DNA of 64,000 nt from Lingula anatina (taxonomy: Eukaryota; Brachiopoda; Lingulata; Lingulida; Lingulidae), in NCBI RefSeq assembly GCF_001039355.2, contig NW_019775036.1:363415-427414 (forward strand), read 5' to 3'. Every line of letters starts with the position of its first letter. The stretch's first letter is position 1. The translations under genes and the position numbers were made by a program. Positions 13,187 to 26,600 of the stretch are shown here, one piece after another. The notes beneath the pieces were generated by a model. That model ran no database searches and was not told the DNA's origin. It saw only the letters and a program-made list of their open reading frames with translations.

Positions 13187-13253
13187 CTATGAGGTCAGTG
13201 GGGTGCAGTTTCGAAACCGTATTTCCATAGAAGTAGAACATGGTTTCGCTTTG

Positions 13254-13288
<35 letters not shown>

Positions 13289-16200
13289 TGAAAGCTGGTG
13301 ATTTTCTTTTAAAATGTTAATTTATAGCAATCGTGATTATGTTTTTATTGAATTAAAGATGTTTTGGAATATTACCTTTAAAAGTTCAAGCTAAAAGAAC
13401 TTTGAAGAGTGTGAGGCTTACACAGATCAAAATTCTAAGGATTATTTACTCGGGAAAACATCGAAATTTTACACTCTTAATAACAGAAATAAAAAAAGAA
13501 AAATGCAACTGTGCCATTTAATAAATTTATTTCACATCTCACATATTCTACAGATGTTTTTTCTCTGAGTAAATAAATATGTTAAATAAAATTTATATAC
13601 TTTTAATTTATATGCAAATTTTATATGCAAAATTTTTATACAGCTGCTCGTGACTTTGGTTTTCTGTTAGGTCCAATAATCTACCAACAGCTGTGAACCA
13701 GCAGCCGCCACTAGATTTTTTAACACGTTTTCGGCTGATAATCTACAGCTCTAGCATCAATATTTCAGTCATTGCACTTACTACCAGTTACAGACACCGA
13801 TTCGTGTGCTGACAGTTTACTGTATAAGATGCAAACAGTAACATGTTGCTGCAAGGACAGAATGTTCTTTCGTTTACAAGTTACTACAGGCGTTCCCAAT
13901 ATATCTTCTCCTTAATAAAATGGACACAGGGACAAACCAATAGAAATGCCTTCCAACCAGCATCAAAATTGCGCCTTTTTCAGATAAACTCCTTTTTATA
14001 GATCACAAAAAGCGCCAATATATAACGTCCCTGTATACACACGCAACCATCATTTCATTTTTAAATAAAAGTACCAATTTATCAGCAATACCATTAAAAC
14101 CCCCATTAACAGATTATGGCACAACATGAAAGTTAAAACTGGAAACCTCTCAGTGTCTCACTCTTAACATGGTGCACTGTCCTCTGTATATATGGCGTAA
14201 TAACTGAGACACGCCTCTGAATGAGCACAAATGAAAAACGCATTAACAAACCCGTTGTAATCCTCAGAGAAACATACAGTTAAATCACTCATATGCGTTT
14301 CCACTTCAAGCACTCGGATATCCATATAGACCTACACACACCGGTGCATGTGAATAACAATAATGTGCAATGTAAACCTTTGACAGTAAACATTACATGC
14401 AATATTATAAATAATGTTTAAACCTCGCTATGACACTCAGTGTACAGTTCAAGCTCAGCGACTGTTCTCTACACATTGAATGGAATGATAAGGTTTTTAA
14501 TGTATATGTAAAAGTTCGACCGGTTGCGAATCTTTTGTTACAGACAGATTGCGGGAGTTTTACGTATTTTAAGTTAAAAAACATTTTTTTTTTTAATATA
14601 TTCCCGGTCGTGTAACAGCCTTGTCATATTTAATAAGTGTTAACTACACTTCCCTTACATTGAATAAATTGTATCTAAAATTATTCATAACCTTATTATC
14701 AAAAGACATTTAAAACTTCAACCTATCGGTTACGCTTTTCTAAAAAATATGTTTTAATAAGAGTACTTTTGTAAACATATTCTGTAGATATCTGAATACT
14801 GTAAGACTATATATCTTCTTTATAAGAATCAGAATCTATTTGCGACTTCACCTAATAAATGATTAAAGTTTCTTTCCGTTCTTGCATAGATTGCTGAATT
14901 TTCTTCAATCTCAGCTCTCTGAGGCGATCTGTATACCAGCCTTTTAGCCTTATGTTGTAGAAAGTTTGAGATACGTATTTGTTTTATAAGAACTAATGCG
15001 CAACCGAGAGCAGTTCGCATTAATTTTTTGTATAAATAACACACCAGAAAAAGCGGTCCTACATTACTTAAAAAAATTAATAGGTCTGAACATCACTTCA
15101 ACAATATTCATGTATAAACCTATTTGATTATATAAAAGATAGGCTAAGGGCTTAAATCCCTTCTAAAACTTGCTCTTTTACAAAATTAGACCTATATCAA
15201 TTTAAAAAATATACATGTTTTGATGAATATATATAGGCCTAGGCCTATACACAATATTCTAAGAAAGCATAAATAAAGGGCCTAAACAGCCCAAAACCCA
15301 CTCAAACTTGCTGTCAATTTACTGAGGACCAGGGTTAAATTAGAAGTTTAACGTTCTGAAATATAAAATGCGTAGATGTTCACCTCTTCATTTTTCGTGT
15401 CACCTTTGGTCGATGTTTTTATTACTGTAATTAACTAGACCTTTCAATATTCATGTTGTAACAAGAAGGTCTACATACTATTTCTTAAATATAAAAATAC
15501 CAACACACTGTAAGTGCGGGTTTTTGCACAAACTAGTTTTCTTTTCTTTTTTTGTAACAACTCGATGTTGTACTTATTATATCATCAAGCGGTCGACAAC
15601 TAAGCTTTTACTGCCGTTCTAACCGCCACCTTCACTCTGTCATTCTTCCCTGACACCTGCTTCTATTCCACATGTCGTCTTCGGTGCCAAGAAAATAATT
15701 TTATTTTATAGTAACTGGCACAGCTAGGGGTCAATGGCCGAAATTAAGCCACACCCAATCATCCTCCGTGCCTCACATGTACTGTTTTCATGTACACTCC
15801 CACTTTCCGTCCTCTTCCGTGCACTGAAAATATTTTGCTGTTACAGTTACTAAACATCAAGAGGTCGACGGCCCGACAGCAACTGCCGTTCTTTCCTCCA
15901 TCTTTTCTTATATTGCTTTGATTCATTTGTCCATCGTTTGTCTGCTATGTAAAGATATATAGTAACTCGCTGTCACAGTTCAAAAACCTCCACCTTCATT
16001 TTTTTTCTTATTCTTCAGTTACTAACACCGTACATCAAGGGGTCGACGACCCGGTAACACCTGTCGTCCTAACCTCCATCCTCACTTACTCTTTCATCGA
16101 TGCCTAAACCATCTACTTTTCTTTTTGCCAGCGACGAGCAAGAATAGCGTTTGTAATAAATACGCCAGTTTAAATTTAACACTTACACTGGTATCACCTA

Positions 16201-16417
16201 CAACTTAATTTTAGCAAAGTTTTAGCGACTTTGAATGTGTAAATAAATGTTTACGCAATGCGTCAACTGATTAAAGAAAAAAAAATCAAAATGTTCATAC
16301 GAAACCAAAAACCATATGTTTTAGAAAATAATGTGATCTTCTAATAAAATCATATGAAAAATTAAATTAAATTAATAAAGTTTGCATATTGTTGTTGACT
16401 ATGTAACTGATAGTATT
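13187..16417. other. Intergenic stretch without a recognised gene
   Basis: AT-rich DNA with a poly-T run (13258-13286). Three imperfect copies of a block built on ATCAAG(C/A/G)GGTCGAC occur at about 15584, 15855 and 16033, each followed by a CTGCCGTTCT or CTGTCGTCCT stretch and CTCCATC. Part may be the 3' UTR of the gene ending at 16418. No coding exon could be supported. Confidence 0.5.
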
Positions 16418-18213
16418 TTATTCCTCCTCGGCCTTTCTCTTGCTGCTCTTGCCCTTCCCTTTGCCTTTCCCGCCGCTAGCCATTACCTGTTGCAGCACCA
16501 GATCTTCCATGATTAACTCTTGCAGTTTCTGCTCGCTCCAGTCGTCCCAGACTTCAACGTCCCCGTAGTTAACCTCGGTGCCGCCTGTAGCCCCAAGTTC
16601 ACTTCCTGACAGAGCAGCGGCGATGGCACCTTTGGAGAGCACGGACTCCGAACTTAAAGAAGGATTGAGCTCAGCGACTGGCAGCACACCTGAGGGTTCG
16701 GCGGTCTCTCTATCTGGCTCGGGGAACTTGGTGTTGATGTCCAAGATCTTAACCGGCTTCTTCTTTTTCTCTTTCTTCTCCTTCTTTGGCTTCGGGACAT
16801 AGGTCTTCCCCTTTTTCTCCATCTTGGCCTTTTTCTTTTCCTCTGCCTTTCTCTCTTTCTCCTCTTTCTTCCTTTCCTTCTCCATTTCCTTTTCTTCTTT
16901 CTTTCGCTGTTTCTCCTTTTGTTTCTCTACCTTTCTTTGGACGAGAACTCTGTCCACTAACTCTCCTCTCACTTTCCCATCCACTGGGCAGTCATCCGGA
17001 GGACAGCATTTGTCGAACAGGTTTACAGGTCTTGGTTCCGGCCCCGGATTGGCTGGGGTGGGATAGACGCCAGGGTCTGGCTGAAATAGATGATTTTCAT
17101 ACCAATTTACTATTACGTATTTACAAATACGTTTTTAGAAATACGTGGATTGTTGCTGTGAATTAAAATGATCGTGAGAAAAAGGAAATATTTAAGGGAA
17201 ATTCAAATTCGAATAAAAATAAAAAAACTCACCTGCAGAAAGCAGCAACAGAAAACGGCAAGGAATGCCTGCCATCTTGAGACCTCCTTGGGTATCTCTT
17301 CCACCCTTTCTTCATCCTGCTTTGTCTCATATCTTTCTTGGGCCTCTCTCAATTTCGCTTTAGTCTTCTCAAGATTTTGCTCCTCAAAGACCGTTGATTT
17401 GGCTCTTTTTGGTAAAATGAAACAATTAAAAAGTTATTTATTTGAATTGAAATGATCAAACGAAAAGTACCTGAAATGTGACATAAATTTTAGATTATCA
17501 ATTTTTCCGAACCATGAACGTAGCAGTGGTGGATCCAGGATTATTTGAGGGGGGGGGGGGGGGGGGAGGGGGCCCGCAATCCTTGAGGGGTTCCGAAAAT
17601 TTTTTTATTTTTGGGGGGGAAGGGGCCCACNNNNNNNNNNNNNNNNNNNNNNNNNNNNNNNNNNNNNNNNNNNNNNNNNNNNNNNNNNNNNNNNNNNNNN
17701 NNNNNNNNNNNNNNNNNNNNNNNNNNNNNNNNNNNNNNNNNNNNNNNNNNNNNNNNNNNNNNNNNNNNNNNNNNNNNNNNNNNNNNNNNNNNNNNNNNNN
17801 NNNNNNNNNNNNNNNNNNNNNNNNNNNNNNNNNNNNNNNNNNNNNNNNNNNNNNNNNNNNNNNNNNNNNNNNNNNNNNNNNNNNNNNNNNNNNNNNNNNN
17901 NNNNNNNNNNNNNNNNNNNNNNNNNNNNNNNNNNNNNNNNNNNNNNNNNNNNNNNNNNNNNNNNNNNNNNNNNNNNNNNNNNNNNNNNNNNNNNNNNNNN
18001 NNNNNNNNNNNNNNNNNNNNNNNCCCCCGTCACTCACCCCCCCCCCCCCACCTCCCAACACACACCTAAAATTATCAGATTGTGAGATTATTTTCATTAC
18101 TTGCATTTTTCTTTAATTTCTTCCTTATTGCTTCAGATAGAATAATAGCTGGACATATGGGTAGACAGATTAATATTTGATAAGAGTTTACATATACGTA
18201 AAAAAACAAATTG

Positions 18214-18263
<50 letters not shown>

Positions 18264-18793
18264 AACCTACCCTACAAAAGTTGGAGTGCGCTTCCGAATA
18301 TGTCTTCCTTGACCGTCCTTAGGTATTTGTCAAAATAAACAGAAATTAAATTTAAGTTTACAAGCAATTTATATGTCTTATTTGTTACTATATGATGTTT
18401 ACTGAAGAAATTGACAATTTGAAAAATTCTAAAAATTCGGTATCTTTGTCTGCATTCAATATGCTTTCATGGTTCAGTTCATTCATTCTCTTTTACTTTC
18501 GAGGGTCACTTGAGTAAAGAAACAAGTAAAACAGTAGTTTATTTAAGCTTCTCGGTTGCTATCCAACATTACCCATCTAAATAAAAGGTTGGAGGTATTT
18601 GTATGTGACGTACCTCGATGAGCGCCTTTGATTTCTCAGATACCGGCTCTTCAGCTCGAGCGGATTCGGGGGATGGAGCAATCCTTCTGCTCCGTCGGCG
18701 TATGCGAAATGCGCTTACAGCTCGAGAGGCTACATTTCGAACACGTTTACGGGCGCGACAAAATCTACCTTCGTTTTCTTCGGATTCTTCCAT
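16418..18793 (-). CDS. Unrecognised Lys/Glu-rich coiled-coil-like protein, complete model of 353 aa
   Basis: Four exons on -: 18614-18793, 18271-18317, 17233-17404, 16418-17080; phases 0, 2, 0, total 1062 nt. I do not recognise the family. Residues 1-60 are Arg/Ser/Glu-rich. Exon 3 ends in a short hydrophobic stretch with a CCC cluster (LAVFCCCFLQ), followed by a Pro-rich segment and a CCPPDDCP motif. A highly charged Lys/Glu block (about residues 170-240) is probably helical. The C-terminus has an acidic WDDWSEQKLQELIMEDL segment and a basic GKGKGKGKSSKRK tail. The Cys cluster could be lipid-modified or a very short membrane anchor; that is inference. The intron holding 17631-18023 has an assembly gap. 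The acceptor at 17405 is preceded by AAAAAG and is weak, so exon 3's 5' edge is the least certain. Confidence 0.68.
17631..18023. other. Assembly gap (393 Ns) between G-rich and C-rich tracts
   Basis: The left flank has runs of G (17550-17567 and again near 17613-17620) and the right flank runs of C (18024-18049). The gap is inside an intron of the Lys/Glu-rich gene, so it does not remove a predicted exon as modelled. Translations read across it are meaningless. Confidence 0.95.
18214..18261. repeat. (AAT)n microsatellite
   Basis: About 16 uninterrupted AAT/ATA units sit in the intron next to the 47-bp exon (18271-18317). Other long simple repeats: (AAAT)n 29845-29889, (TG)n 34246-34281, (TTTA)n near 47926-47960, (TTA)n 53239-53289. 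Confidence 0.9.
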
Positions 18794-18908
18794 TAAATCA
18801 AAATAACTTGATAAAAACTCGCAGTTTGATAAATTACGAACATCGCCTTTGGCTTGGATATTGTAACTAACGTTACGGCAAGCGGTGCCGTGACGTAGTT
18901 GTCGCTTA

Positions 18909-18916
18909 TGACGTCA
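18909..18916. promoter_or_regulatory. CRE palindrome TGACGTCA upstream of the Lys/Glu-rich gene
   Basis: A full CRE palindrome lies about 115 nt upstream of the proposed ATG (18793), in a local cluster of AACGTTA and GTGACGT motifs. CREB/ATF binding is known for this sequence; use here is inference from position. Confidence 0.5.
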
Positions 18917-18979
18917 CATGAAAACGTAACGTTAATACAACAAAAGCGTAACGTTTGTTGGATTGCCAGTTGCAAATGC

Positions 18980-19578
18980 TATCTATCTTGATGCAATAAT
19001 GCCTTTAGTCTTGAAAAAAATCAAAACTATTTATTTATTTTTTCATTTATTTATTTATTTACTATAATAATAATGTTTTATTTTTATGTGGTCTATTGCG
19101 TTTAAAATCTCAATGTGCCTCATCATTAAGAATGAAACTTTGGTATTATTTAATGTCAGAATGACAAAAATGAGAGCTAAGAATGGCAAATTAAGAGTTC
19201 AATATACATGTAAGTTATAGACAGCTTATTATCCTTCTTCTCAGTACTGTTTCTGGTGTCTTGCCTTGGGTAATATCAGGATTTCAACTTCTTTTTAAAG
19301 AAAATACAAATTTAATTGTTTAACAAAAATATGAAAAGTCTCAAAATAAATCTCGCTAAAATTACTCCCCCCTCCCCAATTCCACACCATTCCCATACAA
19401 ACGGTTCCTGATTCGTCGTACACAATTTACATTTGGTCTAGTGAATACACCATGGAAGGTGGCTATACAGACCCGTAGCCAGCAAATGCGAAAGCTGGGG
19501 TCTTTTTCTGAAAATATGGACTTTTTGTCATGAAACCTTTGTTACCCAGACCAAATTTATCCAGAGTGGACCTTTCCA

Positions 19579-19648
<70 letters not shown>

Positions 19649-20540
19649 TGGGTGGGGGGTGGGGAGGGGGTTCTTTCGAACCTCCGACCCCCTTAGCTAC
19701 GGGCTTGCTAAGCATTTATCAAATTCCTCTTGTTCCATCCGTAGAATGGATCAGATACTCATACATATAGCACAGGCTCCAATGGTCGGCACCCAATTCT
19801 AATAAAAAAAAATAAATATAAATATATACATACATAAGAGCAAACTTAATTGAGAATCTTGACCGAGTGGACACCCCCCCCCCTCCCCCCCAACAATATT
19901 GACAAATACCCCACCCTTACCCTCTTCCATGGTTGGAGACATTTCCCTATTTGTCATTATTCTGGCAAAATTTCCCTCTATTCATTTGCCAATGGTAGAT
20001 AAAAGAAAATATAATTTTTTCCTCAAAGCAGATAATTTTCTGTAATATTTCAACGTGTAAGACAGGTCACAGGTCAACTTCACCGAGTCTCATGATGTCA
20101 TACATATAAATAAATGTCTGCTTCAATAAATCAGGCGCGTTAGACAGTGAGACACGCCTTGGGTTAGGCGTGATTAGCTCATGTAATATGGTAATTAGTA
20201 TTTATGACAGCCCAATTTGTTTACTGTAATAAAACCATAACGTGTTTTTGCGGGATGTTTGCCCCAGTTCGAAAAAAAGAAAAATTGTTCTACTGAGACC
20301 CGTTCTTCCAAACATCATTAAAAGTACGAGATTACACTACACATGGAAAAAATCAGTGCGATGATTTAATCTAAATGTGATAAAACACTTCTGCTAAGTT
20401 CACGTCCAAGTTTAACCACGTAATCAGGGTGTCACATAATGACTTGATCGTCCTCATGACCATGAGTGAGACTCGGTAGAGCGGCCGGCCATTACGCCTT
20501 GGGGCCCCCACGCAGCACAGTGATAAGTGATCTCCCTCGT
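18980..20540. other. Intergenic stretch before LAMP
   Basis: Apart from the fold-back element (19467-19710) this is AT-rich DNA with poly-C (19874-19890) and ATTT repeats (19028-19057). No ORF with gene-like features was seen. The last part (20440-20540) becomes GC-richer and is the likely distal LAMP promoter. Confidence 0.5.
19467..19710. mobile_element. Small fold-back element with a 60-nt poly-A tract
   Basis: The ends are inverted: ACCCGTAGCCAG on the left and TTAGCTACGGGCTTG on the right. The interior holds a pure A run (19582-19641) followed at once by a G-rich block. No coding capacity. A non-autonomous repeat is the simplest reading. Confidence 0.5.
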
Positions 20541-20545
20541 GACGG

Positions 20546-20577
20546 CACGTGACTTGTCGTGTATATTTCAGCACGTG
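20546..20577 (+). promoter_or_regulatory. Two CACGTG E-boxes upstream of LAMP; one is CLEAR-like
   Basis: CACGTG occurs at 20546-20551 (context GGCACGTGAC, one mismatch from the CLEAR consensus GTCACGTGAC) and at 20572-20577, about 120-150 nt before the LAMP ATG. CLEAR elements are bound by TFEB/TFE3-type factors and drive lysosomal genes in vertebrates. Position in front of a LAMP gene makes this reading attractive, but it is inferred. Confidence 0.6.
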
Positions 20578-20692
20578 AACCCATGTTGTAGATTACTGGG
20601 CGAAAGAGCGGGAGTGGAACAACACGTTCAGCAGTTCGAAGGAAGAGCGTTACCACCCGTGGAAGAGAAGGGCATCGCCAGTCGACTTGAAG

Positions 20693-23600
20693 ATGAAGGG
20701 GATCTTGATAGCTGCGCTGATTTTGGCGGTTACTCGTAAGTATTCTTTATTTAGATTTATTTGTTAATTCCCATAAACAACAGTTGTGCATGTGTGATTT
20801 TGTCAATAGTCTTCGTCACCACGCCCTCACTCATTTAAGCCAGTTATTTGTGCTGAGCATGAGTAGCAAAGGAAGGCGATTTTTTTACAACTGCGTCCTT
20901 AAAATAAAATATCTGACAAATATTACTTGGAGTCTTTACGAGGAATATATTGTCCTTCTTTGTTGGCCTTCACTGTGCCACTCTTTGGGATAAAGGATTA
21001 CAGCACAGATCTATCTAAGAACAATCCGGTTTAGAACTGAATTATTTTCAGAACTGTATTATGCTGAATTATTGCTAAAATATCAAGAAAAACACCGCCA
21101 TCCTTTATTTTTTCTAGTGCCAAAGAAGGGGGGGGGGGGGCAGGATAGCTTAATTCTAACGAATAGACTAAGTTATTTAATTGATACTGATAGTAAAATT
21201 AATGTAAATCAACTCTTTATTGAGGACTAAAATGCTTAAAGTCTCACTACACAGCTAATTTTACATATAAAATGCATAAATGATGAATTATTTAGAAAAG
21301 TAACTATATTAGACTGTGAAGTTAAGAGTTTGGTTAAAAAACTATCTAAATATGATCTTTTGTTTTTAACATATTGCAAAACCGATGTACAGTTATTTTA
21401 AAAAAATTGGTAATGTTTTTCATCGTTTTTCCTTGTCGTTGCTGTCTAATTTATAGTCTGTGAGTTATGGCCTGTAGCCCCTGGGGCGAGGGGTTGTCTA
21501 CGCAAAAGAACTCGCAACTGAACTAGTTAACTTGGCCGAAGTAAAAATCAGCAGTAGGCCAGTAACATGAACTAGTATGTCCATTTTACGAAAAACAAAA
21601 TATAAATAAATAAATAAATAAATAACGCGATTAATAATGATAACTTTCTTTTAGTCCATTACTACGGACAATCTTTTGTTAAGGAAGATCAAAACTTCGA
21701 TCTCAAGTCTCAGGCGAATTTTTTTCCAAAGCACTTTCTCTAACCTTGTTGTAATAATAACATTATTTATTCATGCAACTAAAGGTTGGCTTTCACAAGT
21801 GCTATAAAAGACTGTTAAAAGTTACTTAAAAACATAATGAATCTACCCACCAAAAACAGAAAATAAACAAATTGATTAAAATATTAAATCAATTTGATTC
21901 TAAAAATAGCTCAATCACATAAAAGAAGTATTGAATTTTTAAAATATGAAATCAACTTATTTCTTAATATTTGAAAGTAATGAAGTTTATACATTATTTT
22001 TTGCGAGATAAAAGTCTTTGCAAATCTAACAGTTCTAAGTTTTGGAATATAAAATATCTGAGAGTAACTAAGGGAAGGTGGATTTTTTTAAACTTATGGT
22101 AATAAATGATTGAGTCTATGCCCTTCCATACACTTTCGTGAGCTGAGACAATAGATTGTAAGTTGTAGGTTAGTTAGCCCAGGGTGACAAGCCGATGTCC
22201 ATGCTCTTGGCTGCGAGATAGTCTATATTGGTGCTATTATCACTGGTACCGTCTCGTGAAAGATCCATCGTTTTTACGACAGTAACTTTGGACACGTGCT
22301 CTGTATGATGATAATGGGGGAAACGGAAGGGGGGAGGGGATTGAATAATAAATTATTTGTTTTCCATTTTTCCAACTTCTAGATCTGTAGATTGGAAGTG
22401 TGCTTTTGTGTGTACATAGAGGGTTATTGTGTTCAGGACCTTTGTTAGTGGTATTGTTTTCTTGGTGGTTAATTCGGTAATTATATCGATAGACATTGCA
22501 GCTTCATATCTATGACCCTATTATTTTCTAAATAAGCGGAAATCAAGCACAAATCCTTTGGTATTAATATTTGGACCATTTTATTAAATTAATTGGGTGT
22601 ATTTCATTAAATCAAATCACACATACGTGTACACATGCCACAAACACACACATAAAACATAGCGTGCAAACAAACACACACACATACACACACACACACA
22701 CAGTTATTGAATTAGTGTACATTATTTTGATATCCAAGTAGAAAAGTATCCAAAGTCAATATTATGTTGCAGCATCTAGCGCCCAAAGTTCGGCGTGGAC
22801 TGTCAGCGACGTGAACACCACAGCAGTATGTGTCGTAGCTCGAATGGAACTGGACATCAAGATTTCCTACTTGGACGACACCGGGGCGGTAAGTGTGTGT
22901 GTTTTTTTTTAGTAGAGAGATGTTCATGCAAGTTACTTAGTGCATCTTAATGCATTTGGGTTTTTACACGCGTGAGTCTGGGCCCTTGCGTACGTTTACG
23001 TGTGTTGACATGGGTTGTGAGTAGGTGTGCAGACGCTTGTGAGGGAACGTGCATTATTTCGCGTTCTTGAACTAGTGCATGTGGTTGTGCGTTCAGCCAT
23101 GCATATTTTAATACAGGCATCCCTTTGCGTAATAATGGTTGCCCCCCGCCCTTAAAAAGATTATAATCAAATAATAACAACGTCAAGTTTCCTTACGTTT
23201 CAGAGACTCAACGCAACCATTGGTTTCCCCGAAAACTTTGATAGAATCGGGGGTTTCTGCGAGGACGCCAGTTCCCCCAACACCAACATGCTAACTCTGG
23301 AATGGAAGAAGCAAGAAGCAACCTTCAGTCTCAGCGTCAAATTCACCAAAGTTTCGGAGGACGGAGGGCAAACGTACACTAAGTATCAACTGGGGGAAGT
23401 GTCGCTCCATATCCCGATGATGCCAGAATTGTTCCCCAACGTGGAAGCAGCCGGTTAGTTTTACACTCATATTAACGAACAGAATTATTATTGTTTTTTA
23501 CTAAAATAGTTAAGCTCCCTTTGGAGAATGTCGTACCAGAGATGCCATTTGTCTAAAGCAGTGATGTCCTATAAATAATTTAGAGTTTTGAATGTTCATT

Positions 23601-26600
23601 TTAATTTTCTCTCCTTTCAAAAATGGTGTTCAGTGTATAATAATAATAATAATAATAATTAATTAGTATTATTATTATTATCATTATCCTCCACAGTGGC
23701 CAACCAGACTCTGGTGGTCAGGAACGTAGACGACGACGGCAATCTAATGGCGCCTGCCGGGTTCTCCACCCGACTTTCCCGATGTCTGGTCTGCAACACG
23801 CAACACGTTTTTCAAAACCTGGAGGCTCACGGGACGGACGCTGAACATTACCACGACACACTGGTGACAATGACAATCTCAGATGTGCAGTTCATCGCGT
23901 TCAAGGAGGATGAGACGACCCATATTTCTGACAGTGGGGAATGTAAGTATAGGAGGGTCTATACAAGTGTGACAAGAATGGAAGTTCGAGGTCCCATATG
24001 ATTATTATTATAGTAGAGGTTGGTGTTAGTCAGAGTATTGGGTTAGTAAATGGGGCGAATGTCATCTGTACAAAGTAATGGGAAGCGGACACCGGTTCCT
24101 GGCGAATTCCCATTCCCGTAACACCTGTATACTATTTATTATAGCGGACGGTGTTTTTTTCTTACTTCCCCCAGGTAACAAATGTGTGATGGACATCGCA
24201 GAGGCCCCGGAAGACCGTTTTTTCATCACCGGGTCTGCCGGAGAGGTCTGCATTATTCTGGACGTGGCCGCTAAGTTCGTTATCCCGTATAAAATGTATG
24301 ATAACTCGGTGAGTGGAAAAAAAGTTTTATTTCAAACAATAATTCCAAGAGCAAATTTTTCCGGTTGGTCGGAATGAGGAATTTAAGGACTTTGATGGGA
24401 TTTATTGACAGTTGTAATAATTAAAATTAGTTTAGACATTGCTATAGCTATTTTCTCTATAATTGGGGTGCACGTGCGTCACATGCGGCTCATGTTTGAC
24501 GGGTGCTATTTACCGGTAGTTTCAGACTCCAAAAGGCGTATTGTACAAGTGACAGAGCATTGGAAGAAAAATGAATATTTATAATTTATCTTTCACAAGT
24601 CATGAATTTCCTACATGAATTGTCTCATGGTACTAAAATATGCCTAAAGGACCCTGTCTGTGAGAAATGAATGTTGTCACGTGTTTAGCATGAAATGCTG
24701 ACCTATGGAATGCCAACTCCCAAATTAAGACGCATGTCGGATTCGGATAGGTTAATTTCACAGTTGCAAATGCCGGTGTGACAAGAATGGTAGTTTATGG
24801 AATGGAAGTCAGGGGTCCCATATGATTAGTACAGGTAAGGGTTAAACGGGGTATAGGGCTTAGGACATGGGGCAAATGTCAACTGTACATAGTAACTGGG
24901 TGTGTGTGTGTGGGGGGGGGGGGGGGGACTACGGTTCTTAGCGGACTACCATTCCTGTCTCACCATTTCTTCGAGAGTGTTTCAGCTTAATTCCAATAGC
25001 GCTTATTTGTCACCCTCCGTTTTTTTTTCTAGACTGGACACGGAATGTTTAATCTCCCGACACAAAATGAGACCACAGTAAGCGGTCAGTGCGACGAGAG
25101 GCGACAGACTGTCTCCGTGAAGTTCTTCGAGGGCTGGGTGTTGAGCGCCTCCTTTGAAAAGGATTATATGACGTCATCGGGGAATTACAACGTCAGTGAT
25201 TTGTCACTGACCTTCACCTACAGTGACGAGAGATTCGTGGATCCCCATCCGAGTATTACCGGTAATTGAGCCCCTCTAGTTGATCTTATCTAAGAAGCTA
25301 AGTAAAATATATTTATTCAATTCAATTTCAATTCAATTTATTTCTGTACTGGTACATAGATTGTCATGACCTTGTACAATATGATATATTAATGACGATA
25401 CAATACAAATAGTGCATTACCATTTCTCTAGTTGGTATTATGATGCCAAGCCATTTGTGAATGAAAAAATAATCTTTATATAATGAACATACGTACTAGT
25501 AAAATTACTCATAAAATATTCTATCTAAGCAATGAGATAAACCTTGGTGTGATTATAAGTTTACCATAAACATACTATAAACATGTTACACAAAAGGATA
25601 TGTTTAAACTTAAAACCACAGTTACATAGCTGTTTACATGGCTGTTTAAAGCCAGTTTGATGACACAGATAATTACGATTAATGACAATTACATAAGACA
25701 GATAAGTAAATAATTAAGTTACACAGATATAAATATTGTGCCATGTTCAGTCCCACTGCCGAGTCACTTCTCACAACAGTGGGGCCATACACTGACATTT
25801 TAAGGGATATGCTAAGAGTTACCAAGCAGAGCAACCACTTCACTTCTTTTCCTGAATGATTTGATTATAAAGTTGGAGAGGGACACTTAAGTATTTATTA
25901 ATCACAAGAGAAATAACAGGCAGGAGTATACAAGTTGAACCAATTATCAAGCTAAAACTAGTCGTTTTTATTTATCTATTCATTTAATTATCTGTATTAA
26001 CTTTTTTATTCATTTATTTATCAAATTTCATCAAAGACTACAGACAAGGAAAGATCTCTTTACTCCCTATTTGTACATTTTCATTGAAGAAATCGAGTTC
26101 AGCATTTGTTACTTTAGGTGCAAGCCTCTGACCAAAAAATCGTCACCTTCTTTTCCAGACACCACAGCCACTGTCCGTCTGTCCATGGGGAACCAGACCA
26201 CTCTTGACCCATTCCAGGCGGCCTTGGGACAGTACTTTAAGTGCCAGAAAGAACAGACGCTACTCCTGGCGGACGAGAATGGCAACGGCGCTCGGCTGGA
26301 CACTTATAAATTCGACTTCCAGGCGTTTAAAGAGACTAATGATAACGATTTTTCCGATGCACAAAACTGTGAGTATATACATATATATTTGCTTTTTTTC
26401 GGTAAATTACTATTGTATTTTATTAACATTTAGTCAAAATATTGCATAAATCCATTTGTTTTAAAATAAATTCCTTTGACATACTGATTTAGACAAATCT
26501 TTAGGCACTATAGCTAACCTAGCATTCGGCATGTTTTAAGCCAGCTGATGCAGTAGTGCTTTATCAATATTAGGAATTTTTGGACCAGCGATGGAATATT

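Noticed and set aside
16578-17166. Plus-strand ORFs rich in Phe, Ser and Pro
   Set aside because: Antisense shadows of the Lys/Glu-rich last exon on -.
17233-17275. Signal-peptide-like start MAGIPCRFLLLLSA on - as the start of a shorter secreted protein
   Set aside because: Its frame reaches the next exon in phase 1, while the downstream exon needs phase 0 for the long ORF. The four-exon model closes instead.
17498-18116. Open frames running through the N block at 17631-18023
   Set aside because: Most of the translation is unknown residues; the ends are poly-Pro or poly-Gly from homopolymers.
19530-19802. Poly-Lys ORF on +
   Set aside because: It is the 60-nt poly-A tract translated.
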